DNA from: an uncultured Eubacteriales bacterium
Lineage (GTDB): Bacteria; Bacillota; Clostridia; Lachnospirales; Lachnospiraceae
DNA length: 5,256 nt
Assembly (NCBI GenBank): GCA_900321505.1
Contig: ONWK01000022.1
Coordinates: forward strand, 1-5,256
Direction of reading: 5' to 3'
Shown one piece after another: positions 1-5,256 of this stretch. Below the pieces are notes generated by a model. That model saw only the letters and a program-made list of their open reading frames with translations. It searched no databases and had not been told where the DNA came from. The position numbers and the translations under genes were made by a program. The stretch's first letter is position 1. The number at the start of each line of letters is the position of its first letter.

Positions 1-15
1 AATTGTGAAAGAGCA
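1..15 (-). promoter_or_regulatory. boxA-like antitermination element of an rRNA-type leader
   Basis: The minus strand reads TGCTCTTTCACAATT. It differs at one base from the E. coli rRNA boxA region as I remember it (TGCTCTTTAACAATT), and it keeps the TGYTCTTT core seen in rRNA leaders of Firmicutes. In rRNA leaders this RNA is bound by NusB and S10 (NusE) and protects the untranslated transcript from early termination. It lies about 55 bases after the predicted start site and touches the window edge. The match is short and could be chance, but its position behind an UP-element promoter makes that less likely. Confidence 0.55.
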
Positions 16-17
16 AT

Positions 18-70
18 AAAAAACTATCGCAGGTCTGGTGCCCGTAAAACTCATGTCCTCCGTGCGACAG
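18..70 (-). terminator. Leader hairpin followed by six U (terminator-like or structured leader)
   Basis: In the minus-strand RNA, CUGUCGCA (70-63) can pair with UGCGAUAG (31-24): eight pairs, one of them G-U. Six U follow at 23-18, and the A-run before the stem could also pair with these U. The hairpin starts one base after the predicted transcription start. Its 31-base loop (62-32) shows no strong internal pairing and is much longer than in an ordinary intrinsic terminator. It could be a conditional terminator, a processing structure or part of a leader RNA. I do not recognise a known riboswitch in it. Confidence 0.45.
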
Positions 71-106
71 CTTTTGTATATTACCACCACACAATAGCTT
101 TGTCAA
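71..106 (-). promoter_or_regulatory. Strong sigma-A type promoter reading toward the left edge
   Basis: The -35 box is a perfect TTGACA (106-101). A 17-base spacer follows, then the -10 box TAATAT (83-78), preceded by TG plus one base, the extended -10 form. A six-base gap (ACAAAA) puts +1 at the G at 71. The promoter begins about 80 bases after the stop of the DUF2207 gene and on the same strand, so it drives whatever lies beyond the left edge, not the genes in this window. With the upstream A/T element and the boxA-like sequence, it resembles an rRNA operon promoter. Confidence 0.8.
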
Positions 107-108
107 CA

Positions 109-130
109 TCTTTTTTCAAAAAAATTCAAA
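109..130 (-). promoter_or_regulatory. UP-like element upstream of the minus-strand promoter
   Basis: This A/T-only stretch, broken only by G, lies just upstream of the TTGACA box. With +1 at base 71 it covers -59 to -38, exactly where the alpha subunits of RNA polymerase bind UP elements. Aligned by position to the E. coli UP consensus as I remember it, 12 of 14 specified positions agree, including the TTTT and AAA blocks. A further run of eight A at 131-138 sits 21 bases from the A6 run at 111-116, about two helix turns, which would favour bent DNA. UP elements are a hallmark of rRNA promoters. Confidence 0.55.
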
Positions 131-184
131 TTTTTTTTGCAGCCAGAAAACCGGTTAACATAAAGGAGTTTCCATAATACGTTC

Positions 185-2443
185 CTACCACGCTCCCCCA
201 CCGCCGCCGCCTGAGCCGCCGCCGGCAAAGCCGCCTCCGGAGAAACCTCCTCCTCCGCCGTAACCGCCGCCTGAAGCCGGAGCTGAAAGGGCCCGGTCTG
301 CCGTTGCCATGGTATGATCCATGAAGCTCCCGAAGGTATGCACATCATAATATGTCATCCTGCACCATCCCGGATCCTGAAGCTGTATATCCTCAAACTT
401 CTTTATCCAGACATCAGACACGCCCAATACATAGGTATAGGGCAGGATATGAAAGAAATACTGAGGGTCCGACATTACCATTTCCTCAAGCCTGTCCTTT
501 TCTGCAGTTTCAAGGAAATTCCTGAAGCCTTCTATGCGTCCCAGCATCCTTATACCATAAGGCGTACGTCTGGGCATGTAGATAAGGCATATTATCATTC
601 CTACGATGCAGCATGCGCCAATAAGTGCTCCGATGATATAGAAAACATCCCGGCATAAGGGAAGTATCAGGGCGAATAGCGGACATATGCCCGTGATCGT
701 CACCATATATGCCAGAAGCCTTCCGGGAATGTTCATCCTCGCCCTTTTCATTTTCCCTTTTCTGTAGCCCCTGCCCTTTCCCCGCAGAAGGACTCCAAGG
801 ATGATCCCGAAGCTGATCACCGGCAGGAAAAGAAGCAGTATCATTACCGGTTTTGTGTAGGTAAATACAGGCGGGATAAATATTGCAAAGACAGAGATCA
901 CGGTAAATATGCCTATAAGCAATGATTTACCGGCCGTCCCGGTTTCGAAGACCTTATCCATATTTTCCGCACTCTTCACATCACGAATTATCTCCTCCGT
1001 GGTGGTATAGAAGCGGTCATAAAGCTGTCCTGAGGTTACTGCCGTTTCGCCGTTCACCTCCTCAGCATCCCTGAAAAGACCCTCAAAGAATTTTTTCTCT
1101 TCCGGATCTACTCCGTCATAATCCCTGATCTTTATTATCCTGAAGGATTTTTCTTTCCAGAAGGCAACCTTGCGTTCCGATTCCTCGATCTGAAGATAGT
1201 CTTTATCCGCAAGATATATCAGCAATGAGCTCACATCCTGATGTGCCACATCCCCCTTATAAAGAAATGCTGTGCTGAGACTGTTCAGGCCGTCCGGAGG
1301 ATAGAATTCCACCGTTTCCACCACCATATCATCCTTGCCGTAACGTTTCCAGAGCAGCAGTGAAATGATCAGGAAGAAAACCGGCAACGAGTACATAACA
1401 ATATCAAACACGATATTTCCCAGTCTGGCGCCGGTGAAATAGCCCTCAGGAAGCTCAAGGCGTATGGTGACAGCCTCTCCGGCGAGCAGTATTTTGTTAT
1501 ACTCTCCCGTTATCCTGCTGCCCTCAACCTCATACTCGATACCGGTATTATTCGATGAGGCACGCCAGCCTGCCGCAAAGTCCAACTTTGAACTGTCAAA
1601 GCTTTTAGGCATATCAACAGTAAAGCTCACGTGTCCTATTACCGTTTTCCATCCCGTACCGATAATATTGAAATACAGTTCATCAGCTCCGTCAACCTGA
1701 TCCTTTCCGAGGTTGTAGGTATAGCTTATCTCGTAATTCTTTTCACCTATAACGGTTTCATCTTCATCACCGATAGTGATATCTACTTCTTTTCCCGAAT
1801 AAGATGTTTTATATTTTTCATTTACGTTTATGTCAGATACCCCGGCGCGTATCTCGGTTTTTGTCCCGTCCGGACGCAAAATCTCGTTATCCAGAGGAAT
1901 AGTCCTGTATATCCCGTGCTGTTTCGAGTTAAACCATACCTTCAGCTTCTCCGTTATTTCCAGGGTATTGTTCTCATTAACACGGATATAAACATCATAA
2001 TCATCGATAACGAAATGCTTCGTACTGTATTTTTTCTGCCGGCTTGGCGGATCATCCTCTTCCTCTTCAGACTCCTCCTTTTCCTGCCTTCTTCCTGATG
2101 CTGCATAATACGCAGGATTGTTCATCATGAGCATATAAGCATTTCCATCCACATATATCCCGGCGGATTTCAGATACTGCTCAACCTTGTTAAGTGTATC
2201 GGCATCCGGTTTCGGTATTTCTTCTGTTTCGGCTTCTGTTTCGGTTTCCGTTACCGGCTTCGCCGTGCTTTCCGTTAAGACCATTTCAGTATTATCTTCT
2301 GACATCGTTTCAGTTGCTTCAGCTGCACAGGCTTTACCCGAAAAAAAAGCTGCCGTCAGAATAAAAATAAGCAGAGGCATCAAAATGAAACCTCTGCTCA
2401 GGCTGAAATTCTTTTTCTCTTTTTTTCCGGTTCCGGAATACAT
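185..2443 (-). CDS. DUF2207 family membrane protein with secreted N-terminal region and glycine-rich tail
   Basis: The product is 752 residues, numbered from ATG 2443; a GTG one codon earlier is less likely. A basic N-terminus and hydrophobic core (about 19-35) form a signal peptide with probable cleavage after ACA at about 40. Next come a Thr/Glu-rich stretch (42-81), a short module (about 79-116) and an acidic cluster (120-131). The DUF2207 domain starts near 144 (FVIDDYDVYIRVNENNTLEITE, then GIYRTIPL). Hydrophobic segments lie at about 343-365, 507-526, 532-553, 576-596 and 600-623. Positive charges after the first, third and fifth place the 366-506 region and the C-terminus in the cytoplasm. 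The 366-506 loop carries YPPDGL (381-386) and LLIYLADKDYLQIEE, typical of the family. GFRNFLETAEKDR (639-651) and LPYTYVLGVSDVWIKKFE belong to the conserved C-terminal part. The tail (725-752) is almost all glycine and ends GAW. Function is unknown. The stop is TAG. Confidence 0.9.
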   Translation of the reverse strand: MYSGTGKKEKKNFSLSRGFILMPLLIFILTAAFFSGKACAAEATETMSEDNTEMVLTESTAKPVTETETEAETEEIPKPDADTLNKVEQYLKSAGIYVDGNAYMLMMNNPAYYAASGRRQEKEESEEEEDDPPSRQKKYSTKHFVIDDYDVYIRVNENNTLEITEKLKVWFNSKQHGIYRTIPLDNEILRPDGTKTEIRAGVSDINVNEKYKTSYSGKEVDITIGDEDETVIGEKNYEISYTYNLGKDQVDGADELYFNIIGTGWKTVIGHVSFTVDMPKSFDSSKLDFAAGWRASSNNTGIEYEVEGSRITGEYNKILLAGEAVTIRLELPEGYFTGARLGNIVFDIVMYSLPVFFLIISLLLWKRYGKDDMVVETVEFYPPDGLNSLSTAFLYKGDVAHQDVSSLLIYLADKDYLQIEESERKVAFWKEKSFRIIKIRDYDGVDPEEKKFFEGLFRDAEEVNGETAVTSGQLYDRFYTTTEEIIRDVKSAENMDKVFETGTAGKSLLIGIFTVISVFAIFIPPVFTYTKPVMILLLFLPVISFGIILGVLLRGKGRGYRKGKMKRARMNIPGRLLAYMVTITGICPLFALILPLCRDVFYIIGALIGACCIVGMIICLIYMPRRTPYGIRMLGRIEGFRNFLETAEKDRLEEMVMSDPQYFFHILPYTYVLGVSDVWIKKFEDIQLQDPGWCRMTYYDVHTFGSFMDHTMATADRALSAPASGGGYGGGGGFSGGGFAGGGSGGGGGGAW
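188..271 (-). repeat. Glycine-codon-rich tail of the DUF2207 gene
   Basis: The last 28 codons are nearly all GGN, broken by a few Ser, Phe, Tyr and Ala, and end in Ala-Trp. The DNA is correspondingly G-rich on the coding strand and much richer in GC than the surrounding sequence. DUF2207 and TPM-domain proteins commonly end this way, so it is a family trait. The repeated GGN pattern could still vary in length between strains. Confidence 0.75.
2222..2245 (-). repeat. Two tandem 12-base units in the Thr/Glu-rich linker of the DUF2207 gene
   Basis: On the plus strand the unit TTCTGTTTCGGC occurs twice in direct succession, with one mismatch at the last base. It encodes part of the alternating Thr/Glu linker just after the signal peptide. 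The length is a multiple of three, so gain or loss of a unit would keep the frame. This looks like ordinary linker slippage. Confidence 0.6.
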
Positions 2444-2449
2444 CACATT

Positions 2450-2455
2450 CTCCTT
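2450..2455 (-). promoter_or_regulatory. Ribosome binding site of the DUF2207 gene
   Basis: AAGGAG on the minus strand lies in the 20-base gap after lemA. It is six bases from the ATG at 2443 but only three from the GTG at 2446, so ATG 2443 is the better start. A third ATG at 2448 is out of frame and followed at once by TGA. Confidence 0.65.
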
Positions 2456-2463
2456 CTTGACAC

Positions 2464-3024
2464 CTACATACCCACTCTGATGTTCGAGCGCTGAATTTCC
2501 TCCGCCTGAAACATGGGTTTTGCGGTGAATCCGAATATGGCCGCTATGACACTTCCCGGGAATGTCTCAACCTTTGTATTCAGCATACGGACGCATCCGT
2601 TATAGTATTTTCTGGACTGTGCGATCTCATCCTCTATCTGATACAGGCTTCTGGAAAGTTCAAGATAATTCTCGCTGGATCTGAGCTCCGGATAGCTCTC
2701 GGCAGTGACAAGGATCTGTCCCAGACCCGAGGCCAGTTCTTCATTTGTCCTGAGTTTTTCCTCAGAAGAAAGCTTACGGTAATCGGTATTTCTCAGCATG
2801 ACCACCTGTTCCAGAGTATCCTTCTCATGGGCGGAATATCCCTTCACCACCTCGACCAGCTTGGGAACCAGCTCCCATCTTTTTACCAGATATATGTCCA
2901 TAGTGGAAAAGGCTTCCTCAACCTTCTTATCAAGCTTAACGAAGCTGTTATACTTCACTATGAAGATAATGGCAATAAGAATGCCCACGCCTCCTGCGAT
3001 AGCAAGGATGATCCAGATGTTCAT
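2464..3024 (-). CDS. lemA: LemA family membrane protein
   Basis: The 186-residue product has the full LemA layout. One hydrophobic segment at about 4-23 (IWIILAIAGGVGILIAIIFI) is followed by a basic residue, so the long C-terminal part should face the cytoplasm with the N-terminus outside. The rest is predicted helical: YNSFVKLDKKVEEAFSTMD (25-43) and LVKRWELVPKLVEVVKGY (46-63), then AESYPELRSSENYLEL (108-123) and IEDEIAQSRKYYNGCVRMLN (130-149). KVETFPGSVIAAIFGF (151-166) is the conserved family ending. The family is widespread and its molecular role is not established; members often sit beside genes for membrane proteases, TPM-domain or DUF2207 proteins. Here it lies between prfA (two-base gap) and a DUF2207 gene (20-base gap), so it is probably co-transcribed with both and may be a partner of the DUF2207 protein. 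The stop codon is TAG. Confidence 0.93.
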   Translation of the reverse strand: MNIWIILAIAGGVGILIAIIFIVKYNSFVKLDKKVEEAFSTMDIYLVKRWELVPKLVEVVKGYSAHEKDTLEQVVMLRNTDYRKLSSEEKLRTNEELASGLGQILVTAESYPELRSSENYLELSRSLYQIEDEIAQSRKYYNGCVRMLNTKVETFPGSVIAAIFGFTAKPMFQAEEIQRSNIRVGM

Positions 3025-3026
3025 TA

Positions 3027-4103
3027 TTATTCTTTTCCTTCCATATGCGCCAGCTTAGCTGCCTGGTCAGCCGCGGTCAGGGCCTCCACGAATTCGTCAA
3101 GGTCACCGTTCAGCACATTTTCAAGCTGATAGCTGGTGAGCTTGATACGGTGATCCGTCACTCTTCCCTGAGGGAAATTATAGGTTCTGATCTTCTCGGA
3201 ACGGTCTCCTGTTCCTATCTGGCTCCTCCGTGCCTCAGCCTCGGCATCATGAGCCTTCTGCATCTCGATATCATACAGCTTGGTCCTCAGCAGTGCAAAG
3301 GCCTTGGCCTTGTTCTGGATCTGAGACTTCTCGGTCTGGCTGTAGATCACGATGCCTGTAGGAATGTGTGTCAGACGTACAGCCGAGTCCGTGGTATTTA
3401 CGCACTGGCCGCCGTTTCCGGATGCTCTCATGACATCAATACGGATATCCTTCTCATCGATCTCCACATCCACCTCCTCTGCCTCGGGCATGATGGCAAC
3501 CGTTGCAGTCGAGGTATGGATACGTCCGCCGGACTCGGTCTCGGGAACACGCTGTACACGGTGCACACCACTCTCATATTTGAGTTTGGAATACGCGCCC
3601 TTTCCTGTGATCTCGAACACAACCTCCTTGAATCCGCCGATACCGGTCTCTGTTCCTGAAGTGATATTGGTCTTCCAGCGGAAATGGTCAGCATATTTCT
3701 GATACATTCTGAAGAGCTCGCCTGCAAAGAGCGCAGCCTCATCTCCGCCTGCGCCTGCACGTATCTCAACTACGACACTCTTATCATCATTTTCATCCTT
3801 CGGAAGAAGAAGTACCTTAAGGTCATGCTCACAGGCTTCCACATGTTTCTTGGCCTCTGCCAGCTCTTCCCTGGCCATTTCCTTCATTTCCTCATCCGAC
3901 TCTTCATCAATGATCTGGAGGCTGTCCTCCACATCCTGCCTTGCCTGCTTCAGTTCATTGTATTTTTCCACAACGGGAGTGATGTCACTCTGCTCCTTCA
4001 TCAGCTTCTTAAAGCGTTCCTGATCGTTAACGACATCCGGCTGACTGAGCTCTTCCTGAATGGCAGCAAGCTTTTCAACTAATTCATCCAATCTATCAAA
4101 CAT
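3027..4103 (-). CDS. prfA: Peptide chain release factor 1 (RF1)
   Basis: RF1 ends translation at UAA and UAG by reading the stop codon in the ribosomal A site and triggering peptidyl-tRNA hydrolysis. The 358-residue product matches the family length of about 355-360. An N-terminal coiled region spans about 1-100, and EIRAGAGGDEAALFA (about 113-127) is a family signature. The stop-codon-reading tripeptide is P-E-T at 187-189 in RVPETESGGRIHTS; the P-x-T form identifies RF1, whereas RF2 has S-P-F. The catalytic GGQ is at 231-233 within ASGNGGQCVNTTDSAVRLTH, and Gln233 is the expected PrmC target. The C-terminal DHRIKLTSYQLENVLNGDLDEF is also typical. The frame stays open upstream to an ATG at 4166, giving 379 residues. 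That extension overlaps prmC, looks unlike the family and has no suitable binding site, so I reject it. The stop is TAA, and lemA starts two bases later. Confidence 0.97.
   Translation of the reverse strand: MFDRLDELVEKLAAIQEELSQPDVVNDQERFKKLMKEQSDITPVVEKYNELKQARQDVEDSLQIIDEESDEEMKEMAREELAEAKKHVEACEHDLKVLLLPKDENDDKSVVVEIRAGAGGDEAALFAGELFRMYQKYADHFRWKTNITSGTETGIGGFKEVVFEITGKGAYSKLKYESGVHRVQRVPETESGGRIHTSTATVAIMPEAEEVDVEIDEKDIRIDVMRASGNGGQCVNTTDSAVRLTHIPTGIVIYSQTEKSQIQNKAKAFALLRTKLYDIEMQKAHDAEAEARRSQIGTGDRSEKIRTYNFPQGRVTDHRIKLTSYQLENVLNGDLDEFVEALTAADQAAKLAHMEGKE
3036..3042 (-). promoter_or_regulatory. Ribosome binding site of lemA, inside the end of prfA
   Basis: GGAAGGA on the minus strand lies in the last codons of prfA (those for EGKE). 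It is 11 bases before the lemA ATG, a slightly long but workable spacing. With the prfA stop only two bases before lemA, this points to coupled translation. Confidence 0.55.
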
Positions 4104-4105
4104 AA

Positions 4106-4960
4106 TCATATTCTCCTTGTTTTTGCATAAACTACTCTGTCCAGGCCGGCATAATCCTGCCTGCATGAAATATCCGTAAATCCTTTATCCGAAAGCAGCT
4201 TCTCCACTGCGTTCCTCTGTCCGCTCCCGATCTCCAGGAACAGCTGTCCGCCGGGCTTCAGATGCTCCTCCGCCTCATAAGCGATCCTTCTGTAAAAAAG
4301 AAGTCCGTCCCCCTCGTCCGTTAAAGCCATCCGGGGATCATGGTCCTTCACCTCCGGCATCAGTGTCTCCATTTCCGAAAGGGAAATGTAGGGCGGATTC
4401 GACATTATGATATCAAAAAGCTCTCCTTTAAGTCCGTCAAAAAGATCCGAATGTACCAGGGAAACCTCCGCATGCAGGCGCTCTGCATTTTCCTCTGCCA
4501 GAGCAAGCGCAGCTTCCGAAAGATCCGTCAGGATCCCTTCATCCCTGAAACCCCTGGCCCTGCGCTCCAGAAAAAAGCTTATGCCTATACACCCGGTGCC
4601 TGTACAAAGGTCAAGAAAGCGGACCGGTCGTTCCGGCGCCAGCATCAGAGCCTGTTCCACCAGATGCTCAGTATCGCTGCGCGGGATAAGCGCTCCCTCA
4701 CGGGTACTGAACATATAACCGTAAAAACAGGTTTCTCCCACAATATGCTGAAGCGGGATCCTTTTTTCCCTTTTTCCGACCATTTCAAGGTATCGGGTAA
4801 GCGCCTCCGGGGCAAGCTCACGTCCGGGATCACCGAGGATCTGAGCCATACTGACATCCGCAGCATATTGCAGCAGCGCACCGGCATCATATTCATGATC
4901 CGGCACTCCCGCCGATCGCAGCCGCTGCCGGCCGAAATGCAGTGCTTCCAAAAGAGTCAT
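4106..4960 (-). CDS. prmC: Peptide chain release factor N5-glutamine methyltransferase PrmC
   Basis: This enzyme transfers a methyl group from S-adenosylmethionine to the glutamine of the GGQ motif in class I release factors. The preferred product is 284 residues, the usual length for PrmC. In this numbering the N-terminal helical domain ends in PLQHIVGETCFYG (about 69-81), followed by IPRSDTE (92-98), which is PRPETE in many homologues. The SAM-binding motif DLCTGTGCIGIS is at about 117-128, and the substrate-side catalytic motif NPPYI at about 188-192. Near the end is KPGGQLFLEIG (about 235-245). I start it at the ATG at 4960 because that has a good binding site. The ATG at 4975 would add five residues (MREQS) and overlap the DUF1385 stop as ATGA. 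The TGA stop at 4106-4108 lies two bases before the preferred prfA start. The substrate of the enzyme is the next gene, prfA. Confidence 0.95.
   Translation of the reverse strand: MTLLEALHFGRQRLRSAGVPDHEYDAGALLQYAADVSMAQILGDPGRELAPEALTRYLEMVGKREKRIPLQHIVGETCFYGYMFSTREGALIPRSDTEHLVEQALMLAPERPVRFLDLCTGTGCIGISFFLERRARGFRDEGILTDLSEAALALAEENAERLHAEVSLVHSDLFDGLKGELFDIIMSNPPYISLSEMETLMPEVKDHDPRMALTDEGDGLLFYRRIAYEAEEHLKPGGQLFLEIGSGQRNAVEKLLSDKGFTDISCRQDYAGLDRVVYAKTRRI
4113..4118 (-). promoter_or_regulatory. Ribosome binding site of prfA, inside the end of prmC
   Basis: AAGGAG on the minus strand lies within the last codons of prmC. It is nine bases from the ATG at 4103 (MFDRL) and only three from the ATG at 4109 (MIMFD). 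The spacing and the family N-terminus both favour 4103. The position implies that ribosomes finishing prmC can pass directly to prfA. Confidence 0.7.
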
Positions 4961-4966
4961 AGACTG

Positions 4967-4972
4967 CTCCCT
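4967..4972 (-). promoter_or_regulatory. Ribosome binding site of prmC
   Basis: On the minus strand AGGGAG lies six bases before the ATG at 4960. The earlier in-frame ATG at 4975 has no purine-rich site in front of it (only GAATTCCTTTGAAAA), so this site favours the later start. It begins on the last base of the upstream TGA stop. Confidence 0.6.
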
Positions 4973-5256
4973 CATTTTTCAAAGGAATTCTCACGGACAC
5001 ATTTCACATACTCCCGCCAGTCGATAACCTGCTCCACCGCACGTACAGCCACCTCGGCCATGGAAAGATCCGGCTCTTTTGTGGTAAGTCTCTGTACCCA
5101 GAGACCCGGCGCCGACATGATCCTGGAGCATGCGTTGTTATGCATTCCCGCATAGCGTATCACCTCATAGGAAAGTCCGGCTATTACGGGGATCAGAAGC
5201 AGTCTGGACAGCATCCTGAGCCATACCGTATCCGTATGTATGAACATGAACGCCAG
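4972..5256 (-). CDS. DUF1385 (YqhQ-like) membrane protein, C-terminal part only
   Basis: The reading frame is open to the right edge, so only the last 94 residues are present and the true start lies outside the window. The segment contains the ending I recognise for DUF1385 proteins. A hydrophobic stretch with VWLRMLSRLLLIPVIAGLSYE is followed by VIRYAG, then APGLWVQRLTTKEPD and MAEVAVRAVEQVIDW. The hydrophobic part is likely a membrane segment or pair, and the charged end (VKCVRENSFEK) probably lies in the cytoplasm. The biochemical function of the family is not known to me. In many Firmicutes it sits just upstream of prmC and prfA, as here. It ends in TGA, 11 bases before the preferred prmC start. 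The ATG at 5247 is an internal methionine and should not be read as the start. Confidence 0.88.
   Translation of the reverse strand: MAFMFIHTDTVWLRMLSRLLLIPVIAGLSYEVIRYAGMHNNACSRIMSAPGLWVQRLTTKEPDLSMAEVAVRAVEQVIDWREYVKCVRENSFEK

Noticed and set aside
1..54. A possible gene start on the minus strand: GGAGG, two bases, then ATG, open for 18 codons to the edge (MSFTGTRPAIVFYC...).
   Set aside because: The gap from GGAGG to ATG is too short for good initiation, the frame overlaps the hairpin, U-tract and boxA, and 18 codons are too few to judge. The untranslated leader reading explains more.
18..75. A known riboswitch class in the leader.
   Set aside because: I compared the loop and stem by eye with the purine, ZTP, guanidine, preQ1, fluoride, THF and T-box patterns I remember and found no convincing core match.
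1464..2098. Open frames on the plus strand opposite the DUF2207 gene, and similar ones at 314-658, 2187-2480, 2798-3129, 3045-3702, 3684-4082 and 4340-5155.
   Set aside because: They are antisense to genes with clear family signatures, have no recognisable domains or convincing start signals, and read as shadow translations.
2320..2340. A lipoprotein cleavage site at the cysteine near the end of the DUF2207 signal peptide (SGKAC).
   Set aside because: The residues before the cysteine are G-K-A, without the Leu at -3 and small residue at -2 of a lipobox; ordinary cleavage after ACA fits better.
3428..3769. A second minus-strand frame inside prfA (113 codons), and one inside prmC at 4645-4896.
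   Set aside because: Both are out of frame with well-supported genes and encode Arg/Ser-rich or low-quality sequence with no family features.
3027..4103. RF2 (prfB) instead of RF1.
   Set aside because: The recognition tripeptide is P-E-T rather than S-P-F, there is no programmed frameshift site near the start, and the length and prmC neighbour fit RF1.
4104..4166. A longer prfA starting at 4166 (379 residues).
   Set aside because: The extra 21 residues overlap prmC, do not resemble RF1 N-termini, and no ribosome binding site precedes 4166, whereas AAGGAG sits nine bases before 4103.

Overview
The window looks like part of a chromosome from a Gram-positive Clostridia-type bacterium, most likely of the Lachnospiraceae. 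The evidence is mid-range base composition, strong AAGGAG-type ribosome binding sites, the order DUF1385 - prmC - prfA, and clostridial-looking protein signatures (GGQCVNTTDSAV in release factor 1, IPRSDTE in PrmC). The family placement is inference from these patterns; no search was run.

All five protein genes lie on the minus strand and read from high to low coordinates as one tight cluster. First comes the C-terminal end of a DUF1385 (YqhQ-like) membrane protein, cut by the right edge (4972-5256). Then come prmC, the release-factor glutamine methyltransferase (4106-4960), prfA, peptide chain release factor 1 (3027-4103), a LemA-family membrane protein (2464-3024) and a large DUF2207 membrane protein with a glycine-rich tail (185-2443). 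Stop-to-start gaps are 11, 2, 2 and 20 bases. Each downstream gene has its ribosome binding site inside or just after the end of the previous gene, so this is probably one operon with translational coupling. PrmC methylates the glutamine of the GGQ loop in PrfA, so enzyme and substrate are neighbours. LemA and DUF2207 are both membrane proteins of unknown function that appear to face the cytoplasm and may work together.

The left 184 bases hold no protein gene I can support, but they are not empty. They carry a very strong minus-strand promoter: TTGACA, 17 bases, then TAATAT with a TG extension, preceded by an A/T-rich UP-like element in exactly the expected register. About 55 bases downstream, at the very edge, is a near match to the boxA antitermination sequence of rRNA operons (TGCTCTTTCACAATT). 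Between them is a hairpin followed by six U. The most economical reading is that an rRNA operon (or another boxA-controlled stable-RNA unit) begins here and runs off the left edge. The hairpin with its U-tract in the leader is the most curious element. The protein-coding part is largely standard housekeeping; I see no defence system, mobile element, CRISPR array or other clearly new system.
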